This document shows, piece after piece, positions 36,032 through 44,486 of a DNA stretch of 64,000 nucleotides. Source of the DNA: JACMLX01 sp040384325. Its GTDB lineage: Bacteria > Gemmatimonadota > Gemmatimonadetes > Gemmatimonadales > Gemmatimonadaceae. The position numbers and the translations under genes were made by a program. The stretch covers positions 1,054,001 through 1,118,000 of the forward strand of contig JAZKJL010000005.1 of the NCBI GenBank assembly GCA_040384325.1, in the 5' to 3' direction. The notes beneath the pieces were generated by a model. It saw nothing but the letters and a program-made list of their open reading frames with translations, searched no databases and was not told the origin of the DNA. Position 1 is the first letter of the stretch; every line of letters starts with the position of its first letter.

Positions 36032-37402
36032 ATGATGCACCAGAGACAGCGGTGGTTCGCGCCATCTTCGCTCACCGGCGCGCGGCAGCTCGTGCAGCGC
36101 CTGGTGTGCGCGATGCTGGCGCTGGCACTGGCCACGTCGCTGGTGCGCGCACACGAGGTGCCGCAGCGGGTGGCGATTCGCGGCTTCGTGCAGCAGGACG
36201 GCACCACGCTGCGGTTGCTGCTGCGGGTGCCGCTGGAGGCGATGCGCGACGTCGACTTCCCGCTGCGCGACGATGGATCGCTGGACCTCGTGCGCGTGCG
36301 CACGCTGTTGCCCGAGGCGGCACAGGTGTGGCTGGTGAATGCGATCACGATCACGGCCGATGGTCGCGCACTGCCCGCGCCGCGCATCACCGGCACGCGC
36401 CTCGCACTGCCACTCGATCGCGCCTTCGAGCAACTCGCCACCGCCCGCGCCGCATTCACGCGGCCACCGCTGGAATCGGAAGTCATCCAGTGGCAGCAGG
36501 TGCTGTTCGACGTCGCGCTGGAATACACGCTGCCATCGCCCACCGCGACGCTGGTGCTGCGCCCCGACCTCGCGACGCTCGGCATCCGCACCACCAGTGT
36601 GCTGCACGTGGTGGATACGGAGGGCCGCCAGCGAACGCTGACCTACGACGGCAACCCCGGTGCGGTGGCACTCGATCCCGCCTGGTATCAGACCGCCGCG
36701 CAATTCGTCCGCACCGGGTTCAGCCACATTCTCGGTGGCTTCGACCACCTGCTCTTCGTGCTCTGCCTGGTGCTGCCGGTGCGCGGGTGGCGCGCGCTCA
36801 TCACGCTCGTCACCGCGTTCACGCTCGCACACTCGCTCACGCTGGCGGCGGCGGCACTCGGCGTGACCCCGGGCGCGCTCTGGTTCCCACCGCTGGTGGA
36901 AGTGCTGATCGCGGCCTCGATCGTCTGGCTGGCGATCGAGAACGTGGTGCTGCCGGGTGAGCGGCTGACGACCCGCTGGCCGGTGGCGTTCGGCTTCGGG
37001 CTGGTGCACGGCTTCGGTTTCTCGTTCGCGCTGGCCGACACGCTGCAATTCGCCGGCGGCAACCTGGTGAGCGCGCTGCTGGCCTTCAACGTCGGTGTGG
37101 AACTCGGCCAGCTGGCGGTCCTCGCGATCGCGCTGCCGATGCTCTGGATGCTGCGACGCTGGGCCGGCGCGGGACGCGAGCGGCTGGTGACCATCGTCGG
37201 ATCGGTGCTGGTGGCGCACTCCGCCTGGCACTGGATGGTGGAGCGCGGCGAGGCACTGGCCGCCCACCGTGCCGCGCTGGCCTGGCCGACCCTCGACGCC
37301 AGGTTCGCCCTCGGCCTCATGCAGGCGGCCCTGCTGCTGGCGGTGGCATTGGCCGTGGCGCTTGCAATGCGGCAGATTTTGCGCGTCCCGCGCCGGTCCT
37401 GA
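36032..37402 (+). CDS. HupE/UreJ-like membrane protein
   Basis: 456 residues from ATG 36032 (ATG 36014 also in frame). After an N-terminal signal (VCAMLALALATSLVRA-HE) come about 200 periplasmic residues. About seven membrane helices then carry the HupE/UreJ_2 histidine motifs: FSHILGGFDHLLFVLCLV, TAFTLAHSLTLA, GLVHGFGFSFALAD and AFNVGVELGQLAVL. HupE relatives are thought to move Ni or Co, sometimes in hydrogenase or urease gene groups; neither is present here. It ends 38 bases before a cytochrome c gene, so metal supply to the redox genes is only a guess. Confidence 0.85.
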   Translation: MMHQRQRWFAPSSLTGARQLVQRLVCAMLALALATSLVRAHEVPQRVAIRGFVQQDGTTLRLLLRVPLEAMRDVDFPLRDDGSLDLVRVRTLLPEAAQVWLVNAITITADGRALPAPRITGTRLALPLDRAFEQLATARAAFTRPPLESEVIQWQQVLFDVALEYTLPSPTATLVLRPDLATLGIRTTSVLHVVDTEGRQRTLTYDGNPGAVALDPAWYQTAAQFVRTGFSHILGGFDHLLFVLCLVLPVRGWRALITLVTAFTLAHSLTLAAAALGVTPGALWFPPLVEVLIAASIVWLAIENVVLPGERLTTRWPVAFGFGLVHGFGFSFALADTLQFAGGNLVSALLAFNVGVELGQLAVLAIALPMLWMLRRWAGAGRERLVTIVGSVLVAHSAWHWMVERGEALAAHRAALAWPTLDARFALGLMQAALLLAVALAVALAMRQILRVPRRS

Positions 37403-37440
37403 CCTTGGGGTCGCGACCGGCCAGACGAACCTTTCCGGGT

Positions 37441-37935
37441 GTGGTGCCTGTGCCTGTCGCCGTTCGCTTCGTCCTGCCCGCCGCGCTCGCCGTGGTGGCC
37501 GCCGTCTTCCTGCCGGATGTGTCATCGCCGCGCACCGCGGCAGCCGCGCCACCCGTCGCGCCGGTCGCCGCCGACACCGGCGTGACGACCATGGATGGCG
37601 TCTACACGCTGGCGCAGGCCACCAGGGGGCGCGATGTCTTCGCCTCCAGCTGCCAGAGCTGCCACACCCCCACGCAGCACGCCGGGCCCCCGTTCCGCAA
37701 CAAGTGGTTCGGGCGCACGCTGGGGGAATTGTACGGCTACATCCGTCGCGAGATGCCGAAGAACGAACCCGGCTCCATGAGTGACGAGGAATACGCCCTC
37801 TCCCTCGCCTACCTGCTGCGGATGAACGGCATGCCGACCGGCAGCAAGCCTCTGGCCGCCGACTCCGCCGCGTTGCACCGTATCCGTCTGGACTCCGTTC
37901 GTGCCGTTCCTTCCACCCCGAATCCCCGCCGATGA
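37441..37935 (+). CDS. Class I-type monohaem cytochrome c
   Basis: 164 residues if the GTG at 37441 is used; the start is uncertain because no strong ribosome binding site is seen. A signal peptide (FVLPAALAVVAAVFLP) directs it to the periplasm. Haem attachment is at Cys71, Cys74 and His75 (CQSCH). The likely axial Met lies in REMPKNEPGSM. It overlaps the quinoprotein gene by 4 bases (ATGA), which suggests it accepts electrons from that enzyme. Confidence 0.88.
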   Translation: MVPVPVAVRFVLPAALAVVAAVFLPDVSSPRTAAAAPPVAPVAADTGVTTMDGVYTLAQATRGRDVFASSCQSCHTPTQHAGPPFRNKWFGRTLGELYGYIRREMPKNEPGSMSDEEYALSLAYLLRMNGMPTGSKPLAADSAALHRIRLDSVRAVPSTPNPRR

Positions 37936-40151
37936 AGACGCGTCTCCTCGCCGTCGCAGTCACGGTTGCGGTCAGTGCCACCGCGCTTGCGCCGTTCCTC
38001 ACCTCACCGGCCGTCGCGCAGATGCCACGCCCGGCCAGTGCACCGGGTGGTGAGAAGCCGGTGATGACCAGCCTGGTGCGCGGCAACGCGCCCGGCGAAT
38101 GGCGCTACTGGGGCGGTGATGCGCACAGCTCGCGCTACTCGCCGCTGGACCAGATCAACGCCAGCAACTTCAGCACGCTGCAGCAGGCCTGGCAGTGGAA
38201 CGCCGGCACCTTCGGCCCCGACGAGTACTACCGCACCACGCCGCTCTACGCGAACGGACGCCTGTTCACCGTCGCCACCACACGTCGGTCGGTGATGGCG
38301 ATCGAACCGGAGACGGGCGAGACGCTCTGGATGTACCGCCTCGACGAAGGCATCCGCTGGCAGAAGGCACCGCGCCAGTTCGCCGGCCGCGGCCCCACCT
38401 ACTGGACCGATGGCACCGAAGAGCGCGTGATCGTCGTCACGCCCGGCTATCACATGGTGTCGCTGGATGCAAAGACCGGCGTGCCGGATCCGAAGTTCGG
38501 CAAGAACGGCGTGGTGGACCTGCAGGATGGACTCGGCTTCCCGATGGTGCCGCTGGCCGTGGATGATTCCGGCTCGCTGGTGATCTCCGATGCCGCACCG
38601 GCGCGCAAGGCGAAGCCGGGCGAGACGTGGGATCCGGTGAAGAAGGTCGGCGCCGATGGCACCGTCGGCATCGATCCCGTCAACGGCCAGATCGGCGCCA
38701 GCTCGCCGGCCATCATGGTCAACGACATGATCGTGGTCGGCAACTCGTCGATCCACGGCTACTACCCGATCCGCGTGCGCAACATTCCCGGCACCATCCG
38801 TGGATTCGACGTGCGCACCGGCAAGCAGGTGTGGAAGTTCAACCTCGTGCCACAGCCGGGCGAGTTCGGCGCCGAATCGTGGACCAACGGCTCCGCGGTG
38901 GGCACCGAAGGCGTGGGCAAGAACGACGCATGGGCCACCTACAGCGCCGATCCGGAGCTGGGCCTGGTGTACATCCCGGTCGGCATGCCGCTGATGGACG
39001 AATACGGCGGACATCGCCCCGGCAACAACCTGTTCGGCAACTCGCTGGTCGCACTCGATGCCAAGACCGGCACGCGGAAGTGGCACTTCCAGATGGTGCA
39101 TCACGACATCTGGGACTACGACGCACCGATGGCGCCGAACCTGATGGACGTCACCGTCAACGGACAGCGGCGGAAGGCGATCACGCAGAGCACCAAGCAG
39201 GGCTGGCTCTACACCTTCGATCGCGCCACCGGTGAACCGATCTGGCCGATCGTGGAGACGAAGGTGTTGCAGAGCGATCTGCCAGGCGAGCGCACCGCGC
39301 CGACGCAGCCGATCCCCAGCAAGCCGGCGCCGTATTCGCAACAGGGCCTGCTGGCGACGGACCTGATCGACTACACCCCCGCCATCCGTGACTCGGCGCT
39401 GAAGATGGCGCAGCGCTGCCGCATGGGGCCGTACTACATCCCAGGTGTCGCCGCCGACGCCAAGACCGGGCCGAAGTGCTCGTGGTATGCCCCCGGCGCA
39501 TCGGGTGGCGTGAACATCGACGGCGGTGCGGCCTTCGATCCCGAGACGGGCATGATCTACGTCGCGGCGCTCAGCGGCCTGTCCACCATCGGGTTGCAGA
39601 AGGATCCCTGCAGCGAGTTCCGCTACAGCTCACCGCGCGACAACTGCGGATTGATCGGGGCACTGGAGCCGCCGGCCGGTTACGTGGCGCCCACCTCGCG
39701 TGGCGGCGGGTTCGAGGGACGCGGCAACGCCTCGATGCTCGGCGGCGTGTCGATCCTCAAGCCGAAGCAGCTGGGCGGCATCACCGCCTACGACATGAAC
39801 AACGGCGACAAGAAGTGGTGGATTCCCAACGGCGGCATGATCCCGGTGCGCAGCACCGATCCGCTCTTCGCCGGTGTCACGCTGCCGCCGCGCGCCGCGG
39901 GCGGGCAGGCGCAGATCATCGTCACCAAGTCGCTGCTGATCTACGGCACCGGGCGCCAGGGCGGCATCCCCAACGCCAAGCCGCAGCTGTTCGCGGTGGA
40001 CAAAGCCACCGGCCGTGAGGTTGGTACGGTGGAGATTCCGTCGCGCACCACGGCGGTGCCGATGACCTTCATGCACAAGGGCAAGCAGTACATCGTCTTC
40101 GCGACCGGCGCCGGCAGCGGCGCATCGCTGGTGGCGCTCAAGCTGCCCTGA
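37932..40151 (+). CDS. PQQ-dependent (quinoprotein) dehydrogenase
   Basis: 739 residues with a Sec signal peptide (LLAVAVTVAVSATALAP, cleavage near AVAQ). The eight-bladed PQQ propeller is seen in the W-motif repeats: GEWRYWGGDAHSSRYSPLDQI, MAIEPETGETLWMYRLDEG, IRGFDVRTGKQVWKFNL, SLVALDAKTGTRKWHFQMVHHDIWDYD, ITAYDMNNGDKKWWIPNG. It resembles the membrane glucose dehydrogenase/alcohol dehydrogenase group but has no haem domain; the overlapping cytochrome c gene would fill that role. It oxidises an alcohol or sugar in the periplasm; substrate unknown. Confidence 0.92.
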   Translation: MKTRLLAVAVTVAVSATALAPFLTSPAVAQMPRPASAPGGEKPVMTSLVRGNAPGEWRYWGGDAHSSRYSPLDQINASNFSTLQQAWQWNAGTFGPDEYYRTTPLYANGRLFTVATTRRSVMAIEPETGETLWMYRLDEGIRWQKAPRQFAGRGPTYWTDGTEERVIVVTPGYHMVSLDAKTGVPDPKFGKNGVVDLQDGLGFPMVPLAVDDSGSLVISDAAPARKAKPGETWDPVKKVGADGTVGIDPVNGQIGASSPAIMVNDMIVVGNSSIHGYYPIRVRNIPGTIRGFDVRTGKQVWKFNLVPQPGEFGAESWTNGSAVGTEGVGKNDAWATYSADPELGLVYIPVGMPLMDEYGGHRPGNNLFGNSLVALDAKTGTRKWHFQMVHHDIWDYDAPMAPNLMDVTVNGQRRKAITQSTKQGWLYTFDRATGEPIWPIVETKVLQSDLPGERTAPTQPIPSKPAPYSQQGLLATDLIDYTPAIRDSALKMAQRCRMGPYYIPGVAADAKTGPKCSWYAPGASGGVNIDGGAAFDPETGMIYVAALSGLSTIGLQKDPCSEFRYSSPRDNCGLIGALEPPAGYVAPTSRGGGFEGRGNASMLGGVSILKPKQLGGITAYDMNNGDKKWWIPNGGMIPVRSTDPLFAGVTLPPRAAGGQAQIIVTKSLLIYGTGRQGGIPNAKPQLFAVDKATGREVGTVEIPSRTTAVPMTFMHKGKQYIVFATGAGSGASLVALKLP

Positions 40152-40177
40152 TCGCCACCGGCAGCACACTGCTCGAG

Positions 40178-40216
40178 ACAGAGGGGCGGACCGGCTGACC
40201 GGTCCGCCCCTCTGTC
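40178..40216 (+). terminator. Intrinsic-type hairpin after the quinoprotein gene
   Basis: A 17-bp perfect stem (left arm GACAGAGGGGCGGACCG) with a 5-base loop, 26 bases after the stop codon. No T run follows. Its strength makes it the likely end of the HupE-cytochrome-quinoprotein transcript. Confidence 0.75.
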
Positions 40217-40605
40217 GTCACGCGTCCCGCGCAGACCTTCAAATGCGACATGCGATGCTTCTGCGCTTATCGCACCATTGAAAAAGTTTTCACGCGGGGG
40301 GCGCGGGGGACGCGGGGGGCTCCGTGTCGATCAACCTGTGTCGCGCGTCGCCCGACGCTCGCATGCTGTTGGTGAACAGCACAACCCCACCGCCTTTGCA
40401 GTTCCCCTAAGGCGTTGGCGTTCGACGCGCGAGGCGAGCCTCGTCGCGGGAACGGAGCCCCCCGCGGCCTCCGCGCCCCCCGCGTGAACATTGTTTGCGA
40501 TCGTCGCACGAGCACGATCGCTGGCCACGCGAACCAGAAACGAGAGAAGGGCGGCAGGAATGCACCGGTCCGCCCCTCGTTTTTTCACCACCGCACTGCA
40601 AGGTC
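40217..40605. other. Structured noncoding region after the quinoprotein operon
   Basis: No gene is visible in this gap. It contains a large imperfect inverted repeat (listed separately), a small hairpin TGCTGTT-ggtg-AACAGCA near 40369, and near 40585 a GGGCGG...CCGCCC stem followed by CGTTTTTT. The last looks like a rightward terminator although no gene precedes it directly. A CCGCACTG/CAGTGCGG stem at about 40591-40614 overlaps the end of the leftward NHL gene and may terminate it. Confidence 0.45.
40287..40490. repeat. Large imperfect inverted repeat, about 38-base arms
   Basis: Left arm 40287-40325 and right arm 40452-40490 are inverted copies with only a few mismatches; each holds GCGGGGGG-type blocks ending in CTCCG (left) or starting CGGAG (right). 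The centre (about 126 bases) has further small hairpins. Neither arm encodes a protein. It could be a repeat of the genome, or the stem of a long structured RNA. The similar layout at 51988-52178 suggests a class of element. Confidence 0.65.
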
Positions 40606-41706
40606 TCAGTGCGGCGCGCTGCCCGACGCCCGCTCGTACCGCTTGAGCGCCTTGGGCCCCACCTCGGCACCGTAGATCACGCCACTCCTCGACACCGCCA
40701 CGCCTTCCGCCGCACTGGTGTTCCGCGTCTGCGCCACCGGGTCGGGGATGAACAGCGTCACCGCACCGGTCTTCGCGTTGCCGATGCGAATGCCACGCTT
40801 CCATTCCGGGCGCTCCGGCTCGATCGAGCCGGATTCCGAATCCGCTGCGTACAAGACGTCGTTGGCGTCGATGAACAGGCCGCTGATGCGCGAGAACTGC
40901 AGCCAGGTGTCCAGCAGTTTGCCGTCCTGCGAATAGATCTGGATGCGGTTGTTGCCGCGGTCGGCCACGAACAGGCGTCCCTGCGAATCCATCGCCAGTG
41001 CATGCGGCTGGTCGAACTCGCCCACGCCGGTGCCCTTCTTGCCCCAGCTGGTGAGCAGCTTGCCCGTCTTGTCGAACTTCAGCACCCGTGCGTTCGCATC
41101 GGCGCCTGATGCGTGCCCCTCGACCACGAAGATGTCGCCGTTGGGTGCGGTGTGCACCGCGTTTGGCTGGAAGAAGTAGCCCGGCTCGCGCGAACCACCA
41201 TCGGTGCCGAGGCGCATCAGCAACTCGCCGGTGGGCGAGAACTTGAGCACCTGATGCCCGAACACACGCGCCGGCATCGCCGGCGCCGGCGTCCCGGCCG
41301 GTGCATTGCGCGCCACCTGCGGCTTGTTGTCGCGGCCATCGACGATCCACACGTTGCCGTCACGATCCACGTGGATGCCATGCGGCCAGTTCACCATGCC
41401 CTTGCCGAACGAGCGCACCAGCGTCCCGTTGCGATCGAACAGCAGCACCGGATCGAGGTCCGACCCGACACAGCTGTTCTGGCCACAGCGCTCGCCCACC
41501 CACACGCTCTCGCCGTCCTTGTCGATCGCCACCGCGCTGGTGCTGCCCCACGTGCGGCCGGCCGGCAGCTTGGCCCAGCCTTCCACGGTGCGATACGGAT
41601 TCGGGAAGTCGTTGGTCGGCGCGCTCGCAGCCTGTCCGCGCGCGGTGTGTGGTGCAGCCCACGTCAGCAACAACGCGGCGGCCAGTCCTGCCTGTGCAAC
41701 TCGCAT
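40606..41706 (-). CDS. NHL-repeat beta-propeller protein, exported
   Basis: 366 residues from ATG 41706, with signal peptide (LAAALLLTWAAPHTARG). NHL-type blades: GSTSAVAIDKDGESVWVGERC, PHGIHVDRDGNVWIVDGRDN, PHALAMDSQGRLFVADRGNNRIQIYSQDGKLLDTW, SGLFIDANDVLYAADSES. The start shares one base with the upstream stop (TGATG), so it is translationally coupled to the FAD oxidoreductase. Related to the protein at 34717-35916. It probably serves as a periplasmic binding or scaffolding propeller. Confidence 0.88.
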   Translation of the reverse strand: MRVAQAGLAAALLLTWAAPHTARGQAASAPTNDFPNPYRTVEGWAKLPAGRTWGSTSAVAIDKDGESVWVGERCGQNSCVGSDLDPVLLFDRNGTLVRSFGKGMVNWPHGIHVDRDGNVWIVDGRDNKPQVARNAPAGTPAPAMPARVFGHQVLKFSPTGELLMRLGTDGGSREPGYFFQPNAVHTAPNGDIFVVEGHASGADANARVLKFDKTGKLLTSWGKKGTGVGEFDQPHALAMDSQGRLFVADRGNNRIQIYSQDGKLLDTWLQFSRISGLFIDANDVLYAADSESGSIEPERPEWKRGIRIGNAKTGAVTLFIPDPVAQTRNTSAAEGVAVSRSGVIYGAEVGPKALKRYERASGSAPH

Positions 41707-43145
41707 CACTCCCACTCCCGGCGCGGTGCGCCTGGCGGTGTTGGTTCGTATTCCTTCGCGGGAAACTTGAATGCCTCGGCGATCACCGGATCGCCGGCGT
41801 CTCCGGTCACGCGCTTCGCGATGTAGCCGCCAAGCACGATCGAGAACTTGAAGCCTTCTGCCTGGCCCAGCCCGGCGATCCAGGCGTTGTCGGCGCCCGG
41901 CACGTGATCGACGATGAAGTTCCGGTTCACGCTGCTCTCGTAGTGACAGGCGCGCGTGGCCAGCAGCGGTGCATCGCCGAGGGCGGGGAAATACTTCGCG
42001 AGCACGCGCCGTGACCCGTCGACGCGCTCCTGGTTCGACCATCGCGAGCTGAGGTCGGGGTCCTGCTGTCGCGGATCGACCGGCGCCTGCTGCGGCGGTG
42101 GCGGCGGTGCGTCGTCATCGGCACCAGCGGCTCGCGGTGGCGGTGGTGGCGCGATCGCGCCGCGCACGCGGAAGCCGTAGCTGTCCACCGGCAGCGACGC
42201 CCATCCCGTCACCCCGGGCACGTTCCAGCTCGGGATGTTGGGGAAGCTGAATCGCTCGTCACCGAGCGGCGGGCCGAAGTAGCAGACGTGACCCATCGGC
42301 ACGCGCATCCGGTTCTTCATCGCCACCGGGAAGACCTTGTCCATCCACGGCCCGCAGCAGAACACGTAGGCATCGGCGGTCAGCTTGGTCCCGTCGCCGA
42401 GCGTGATGCCATCCATCTTGCCGTTGGCGATCGGACCCGGTGTCGCGCGACCGATGCGGAACGTGACACCGGCATCGCGTCCCAGCGCCACCGCCGCCTG
42501 CACCGAATCGCGCGAGCGTGCCACGCCCGCATCCGGTTCGTAGAGCACCACGCCGTGGCCTTCCGACTTCACCTGCGGCCAGCGCTTCATCGCCTCGTCG
42601 GCCGTCAGCACCTCGAACTTCACGCCCTGCGCCGTCCACAGTTCCTGCGTGCGCGTGGTGAACGCCTCCGGCTTCTCGCGCAGGATCAGGTCGCCGGTGG
42701 TGAAGAAGTAGCGCGTGCCGAAGCGCTTCGCGTGCTCGGCATCGAACTCGCGCCACATCGTGAGGCTCTTGCGCGCCCACGCCGTCCAGAGCTCGGGGGT
42801 GATGGTGCGATCGCCGTACGACGACCGGATGCCGCGCGTCTCGTCGCCGCTGGTGGCGCGCGAGTTGGCGGCGCCGTACTGGTCCACCAGCGTGACCTTG
42901 TGGCCCGCCTTGCGCAGGTTGAGCGCAGTGAAGGCGCCCCACGCCCCGGCGCCGACCACGATCACGTGCATCGAGGCGCGCGATCGGCCGGCAACGCTGC
43001 GTGTCGCGCTGTCGTCCGCGACATCGCCGGCGGCCGCCGACGTGGGCAGAGCGCCGGCCAGCAGGGCACCGGTACCGAGTCCGGCGAGGCGGATGAAATC
43101 GCGGCGGGGAACGGTGGTGTCGAGGGGGTCGTGGGCGTCCGACAT
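41706..43145 (-). CDS. FAD-dependent amine/amino-acid oxidoreductase (DAO/sarcosine oxidase-like), Tat-exported
   Basis: 479 residues. A twin-arginine signal (RRDFIRLAGLGTGALLAGALP) precedes the FAD domain: VIVVGAGAWGAFTALNLRKAG (Gly65-Gly70), DETRGIRSSYGD and the C-terminal FAD motif GLGQAEGFKFSIVLG. This arrangement fits monomeric sarcosine oxidase/N-methyl-tryptophan oxidase-like proteins. A Pro-rich insertion (PPPPPRAAG, APPPPPQQAP) near residue 340-360 is unusual. The NHL gene is coupled downstream and a cytochrome c with an exported RidA is divergent, hinting at an amine dehydrogenase using a cytochrome. Substrate unknown. Confidence 0.88.
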   Translation of the reverse strand: MSDAHDPLDTTVPRRDFIRLAGLGTGALLAGALPTSAAAGDVADDSATRSVAGRSRASMHVIVVGAGAWGAFTALNLRKAGHKVTLVDQYGAANSRATSGDETRGIRSSYGDRTITPELWTAWARKSLTMWREFDAEHAKRFGTRYFFTTGDLILREKPEAFTTRTQELWTAQGVKFEVLTADEAMKRWPQVKSEGHGVVLYEPDAGVARSRDSVQAAVALGRDAGVTFRIGRATPGPIANGKMDGITLGDGTKLTADAYVFCCGPWMDKVFPVAMKNRMRVPMGHVCYFGPPLGDERFSFPNIPSWNVPGVTGWASLPVDSYGFRVRGAIAPPPPPRAAGADDDAPPPPPQQAPVDPRQQDPDLSSRWSNQERVDGSRRVLAKYFPALGDAPLLATRACHYESSVNRNFIVDHVPGADNAWIAGLGQAEGFKFSIVLGGYIAKRVTGDAGDPVIAEAFKFPAKEYEPTPPGAPRREWE

Positions 43146-43344
43146 TCGCTGGCTGGGCAGGGGCAGGGGAGCGCGGTACGGCGGGAGGACCTGACGAGCC
43201 AAGCTCGCCAGCACTGCAGGGATTGGCAATCGACCGCGCGGGAGTTCCGCGCGCGGTCACGCCAGCGGCGCGGCGCGACGCGTTTGGCGCAGCGCTCGCC
43301 ACCGCACTTGCCCGTGATGATGGCGCTCCCCAGCTTCCGCCGCG

Positions 43345-43776
43345 ATGCTGCCTCGCCACCACCTCCGACTCGTCGTCGCCGCCCTCCTCATCGCCGGATC
43401 ACCGGTGATGGCGTCGGCGCAGGCGTCGCCCTCCGCCGATTCGCTGGCCAAGCTCGCGGCCCGCCAACTCGACGTGGGCGAGCAGTGGTTCCGCTCCGCC
43501 TGCCTCGAGTGTCACGCCACCGGCAACCTCGCCGACGCCGACTTCCGCCTGCAATGGCGAGGCAAGAGTGCGTTCGAGCTGTTCGACCGCATCCGCTCCA
43601 CCATGCCGGCCAGCAAGCCGGGGAGCCTCACGCCGGGCACCTACGCCTCCATCGTGGCCTACCTGATGAAGGTGAATGGCATGCCGGTCGGCACGCAGCG
43701 CGTGTCCACCGACAGCAGTGCGCTGGCGTCCATCCGTCTGACCTTCCCGGCGGCTGCGGCCGCCAATCACCGCTGA
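43345..43776 (+). CDS. Monohaem cytochrome c
   Basis: 143 residues with a signal peptide (LVVAALLIAGSPVMASA). Haem binding at Cys53, Cys56 and His57 (CLECH). A likely axial Met lies in RIRSTMPASKPGSL. The overall design is like the cytochrome at 37441-37935, including the tail KVNGMPVGTQ versus RMNGMPTGSK, so they are paralogues serving different partners. It is 12 bases before the RidA gene and divergent from the FAD oxidoreductase. Confidence 0.88.
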   Translation: MLPRHHLRLVVAALLIAGSPVMASAQASPSADSLAKLAARQLDVGEQWFRSACLECHATGNLADADFRLQWRGKSAFELFDRIRSTMPASKPGSLTPGTYASIVAYLMKVNGMPVGTQRVSTDSSALASIRLTFPAAAAANHR

Positions 43777-43788
43777 GCCAGGGATCCC

Positions 43789-44241
43789 ATGTCTCGTCGT
43801 CCGTCGTCCGCCATCGCCCGCATTACCGCCGTCGCCGCCCTCCTCGTCTTCGGCGCCGCTCCGGTCGCGGCGCAGGCGCGTGAGGCCCTGGGTCCACCGT
43901 CGCCGATCCTCTCGCAGGCCGTGCGCGTGGGCAACATGGTCTATGCCGCCGGCCAACTGCCGTCGCGCGGCGCCAACGCCGACACCACCATCCAGGGCCA
44001 GACGCGCAGCACCCTCGAGAACATCAAGCGGGTGTTCGAGATGGCCGGCACCACCATGGCCAACGCCACCAAGTGCACGGTGTTCATCATCGACGGTGCC
44101 GACTTCGCCGGCATGAACGAGGTCTATCGCACCTTCTGGGAGTCGGCCCCGCCGGCACGCACGACGGTGATCGTGAAGGGGCTGGTGGTCCCGGGCGCGA
44201 AGCTCGAGATCGAGTGCAACGCGGTGATGCCCGCCAAGTAG
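43789..44241 (+). CDS. RidA-family (YjgF/UK114) protein with signal peptide
   Basis: 150 residues. Residues 1-29 form a Sec signal (AVAALLVFGAAPVAAQA). The rest is a full RidA domain: LSQAVRVGNMVYAAGQLP, QTRSTLENIKRVFEMAGTTM, TVFIIDGADFAGMNEVYRTF and PPARTTVIVKGLVVPGAKLEIECNAV. The arginine of PPART corresponds to the catalytic Arg of RidA. RidA hydrolyses reactive enamines/imines; being exported, it would act in the periplasm beside the FAD oxidoreductase, whose product could be an imine. That partnership is inferred. Confidence 0.9.
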   Translation: MSRRPSSAIARITAVAALLVFGAAPVAAQAREALGPPSPILSQAVRVGNMVYAAGQLPSRGANADTTIQGQTRSTLENIKRVFEMAGTTMANATKCTVFIIDGADFAGMNEVYRTFWESAPPARTTVIVKGLVVPGAKLEIECNAVMPAK

Positions 44242-44486
44242 GCGCACCTGGCCTCAGAAGGACCTGAACGACCTGCACGGCCCGCCCCCGGAGCTCCTCC
44301 GCGGCGGGCCGTGACGCATCCGGCTGCCGGCACGGTGGAGCGGCTGCGGGCGTGGCCACGCGACGCGCAACGAGTCGACAGTGCGCCAGCGGCGTCGAGG
44401 GGCCGATACCCAGAGACGGTGCCGTCCTCCGATGCCGGAGACCGGCCTTCGTCGCGCCACTCCGGCCTCATCGCACTGCCCGCTGT

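Noticed and set aside
37405..37441. TTG at 37405 as the start of the cytochrome c gene
   Set aside because: It gives an unneeded Arg-rich extension before the signal peptide; GTG 37441 fits better.
36017..38086. 689-codon minus-strand frame
   Set aside because: It covers the HupE and cytochrome c genes on the other strand; the translation is Arg/His/Gln-rich low complexity.
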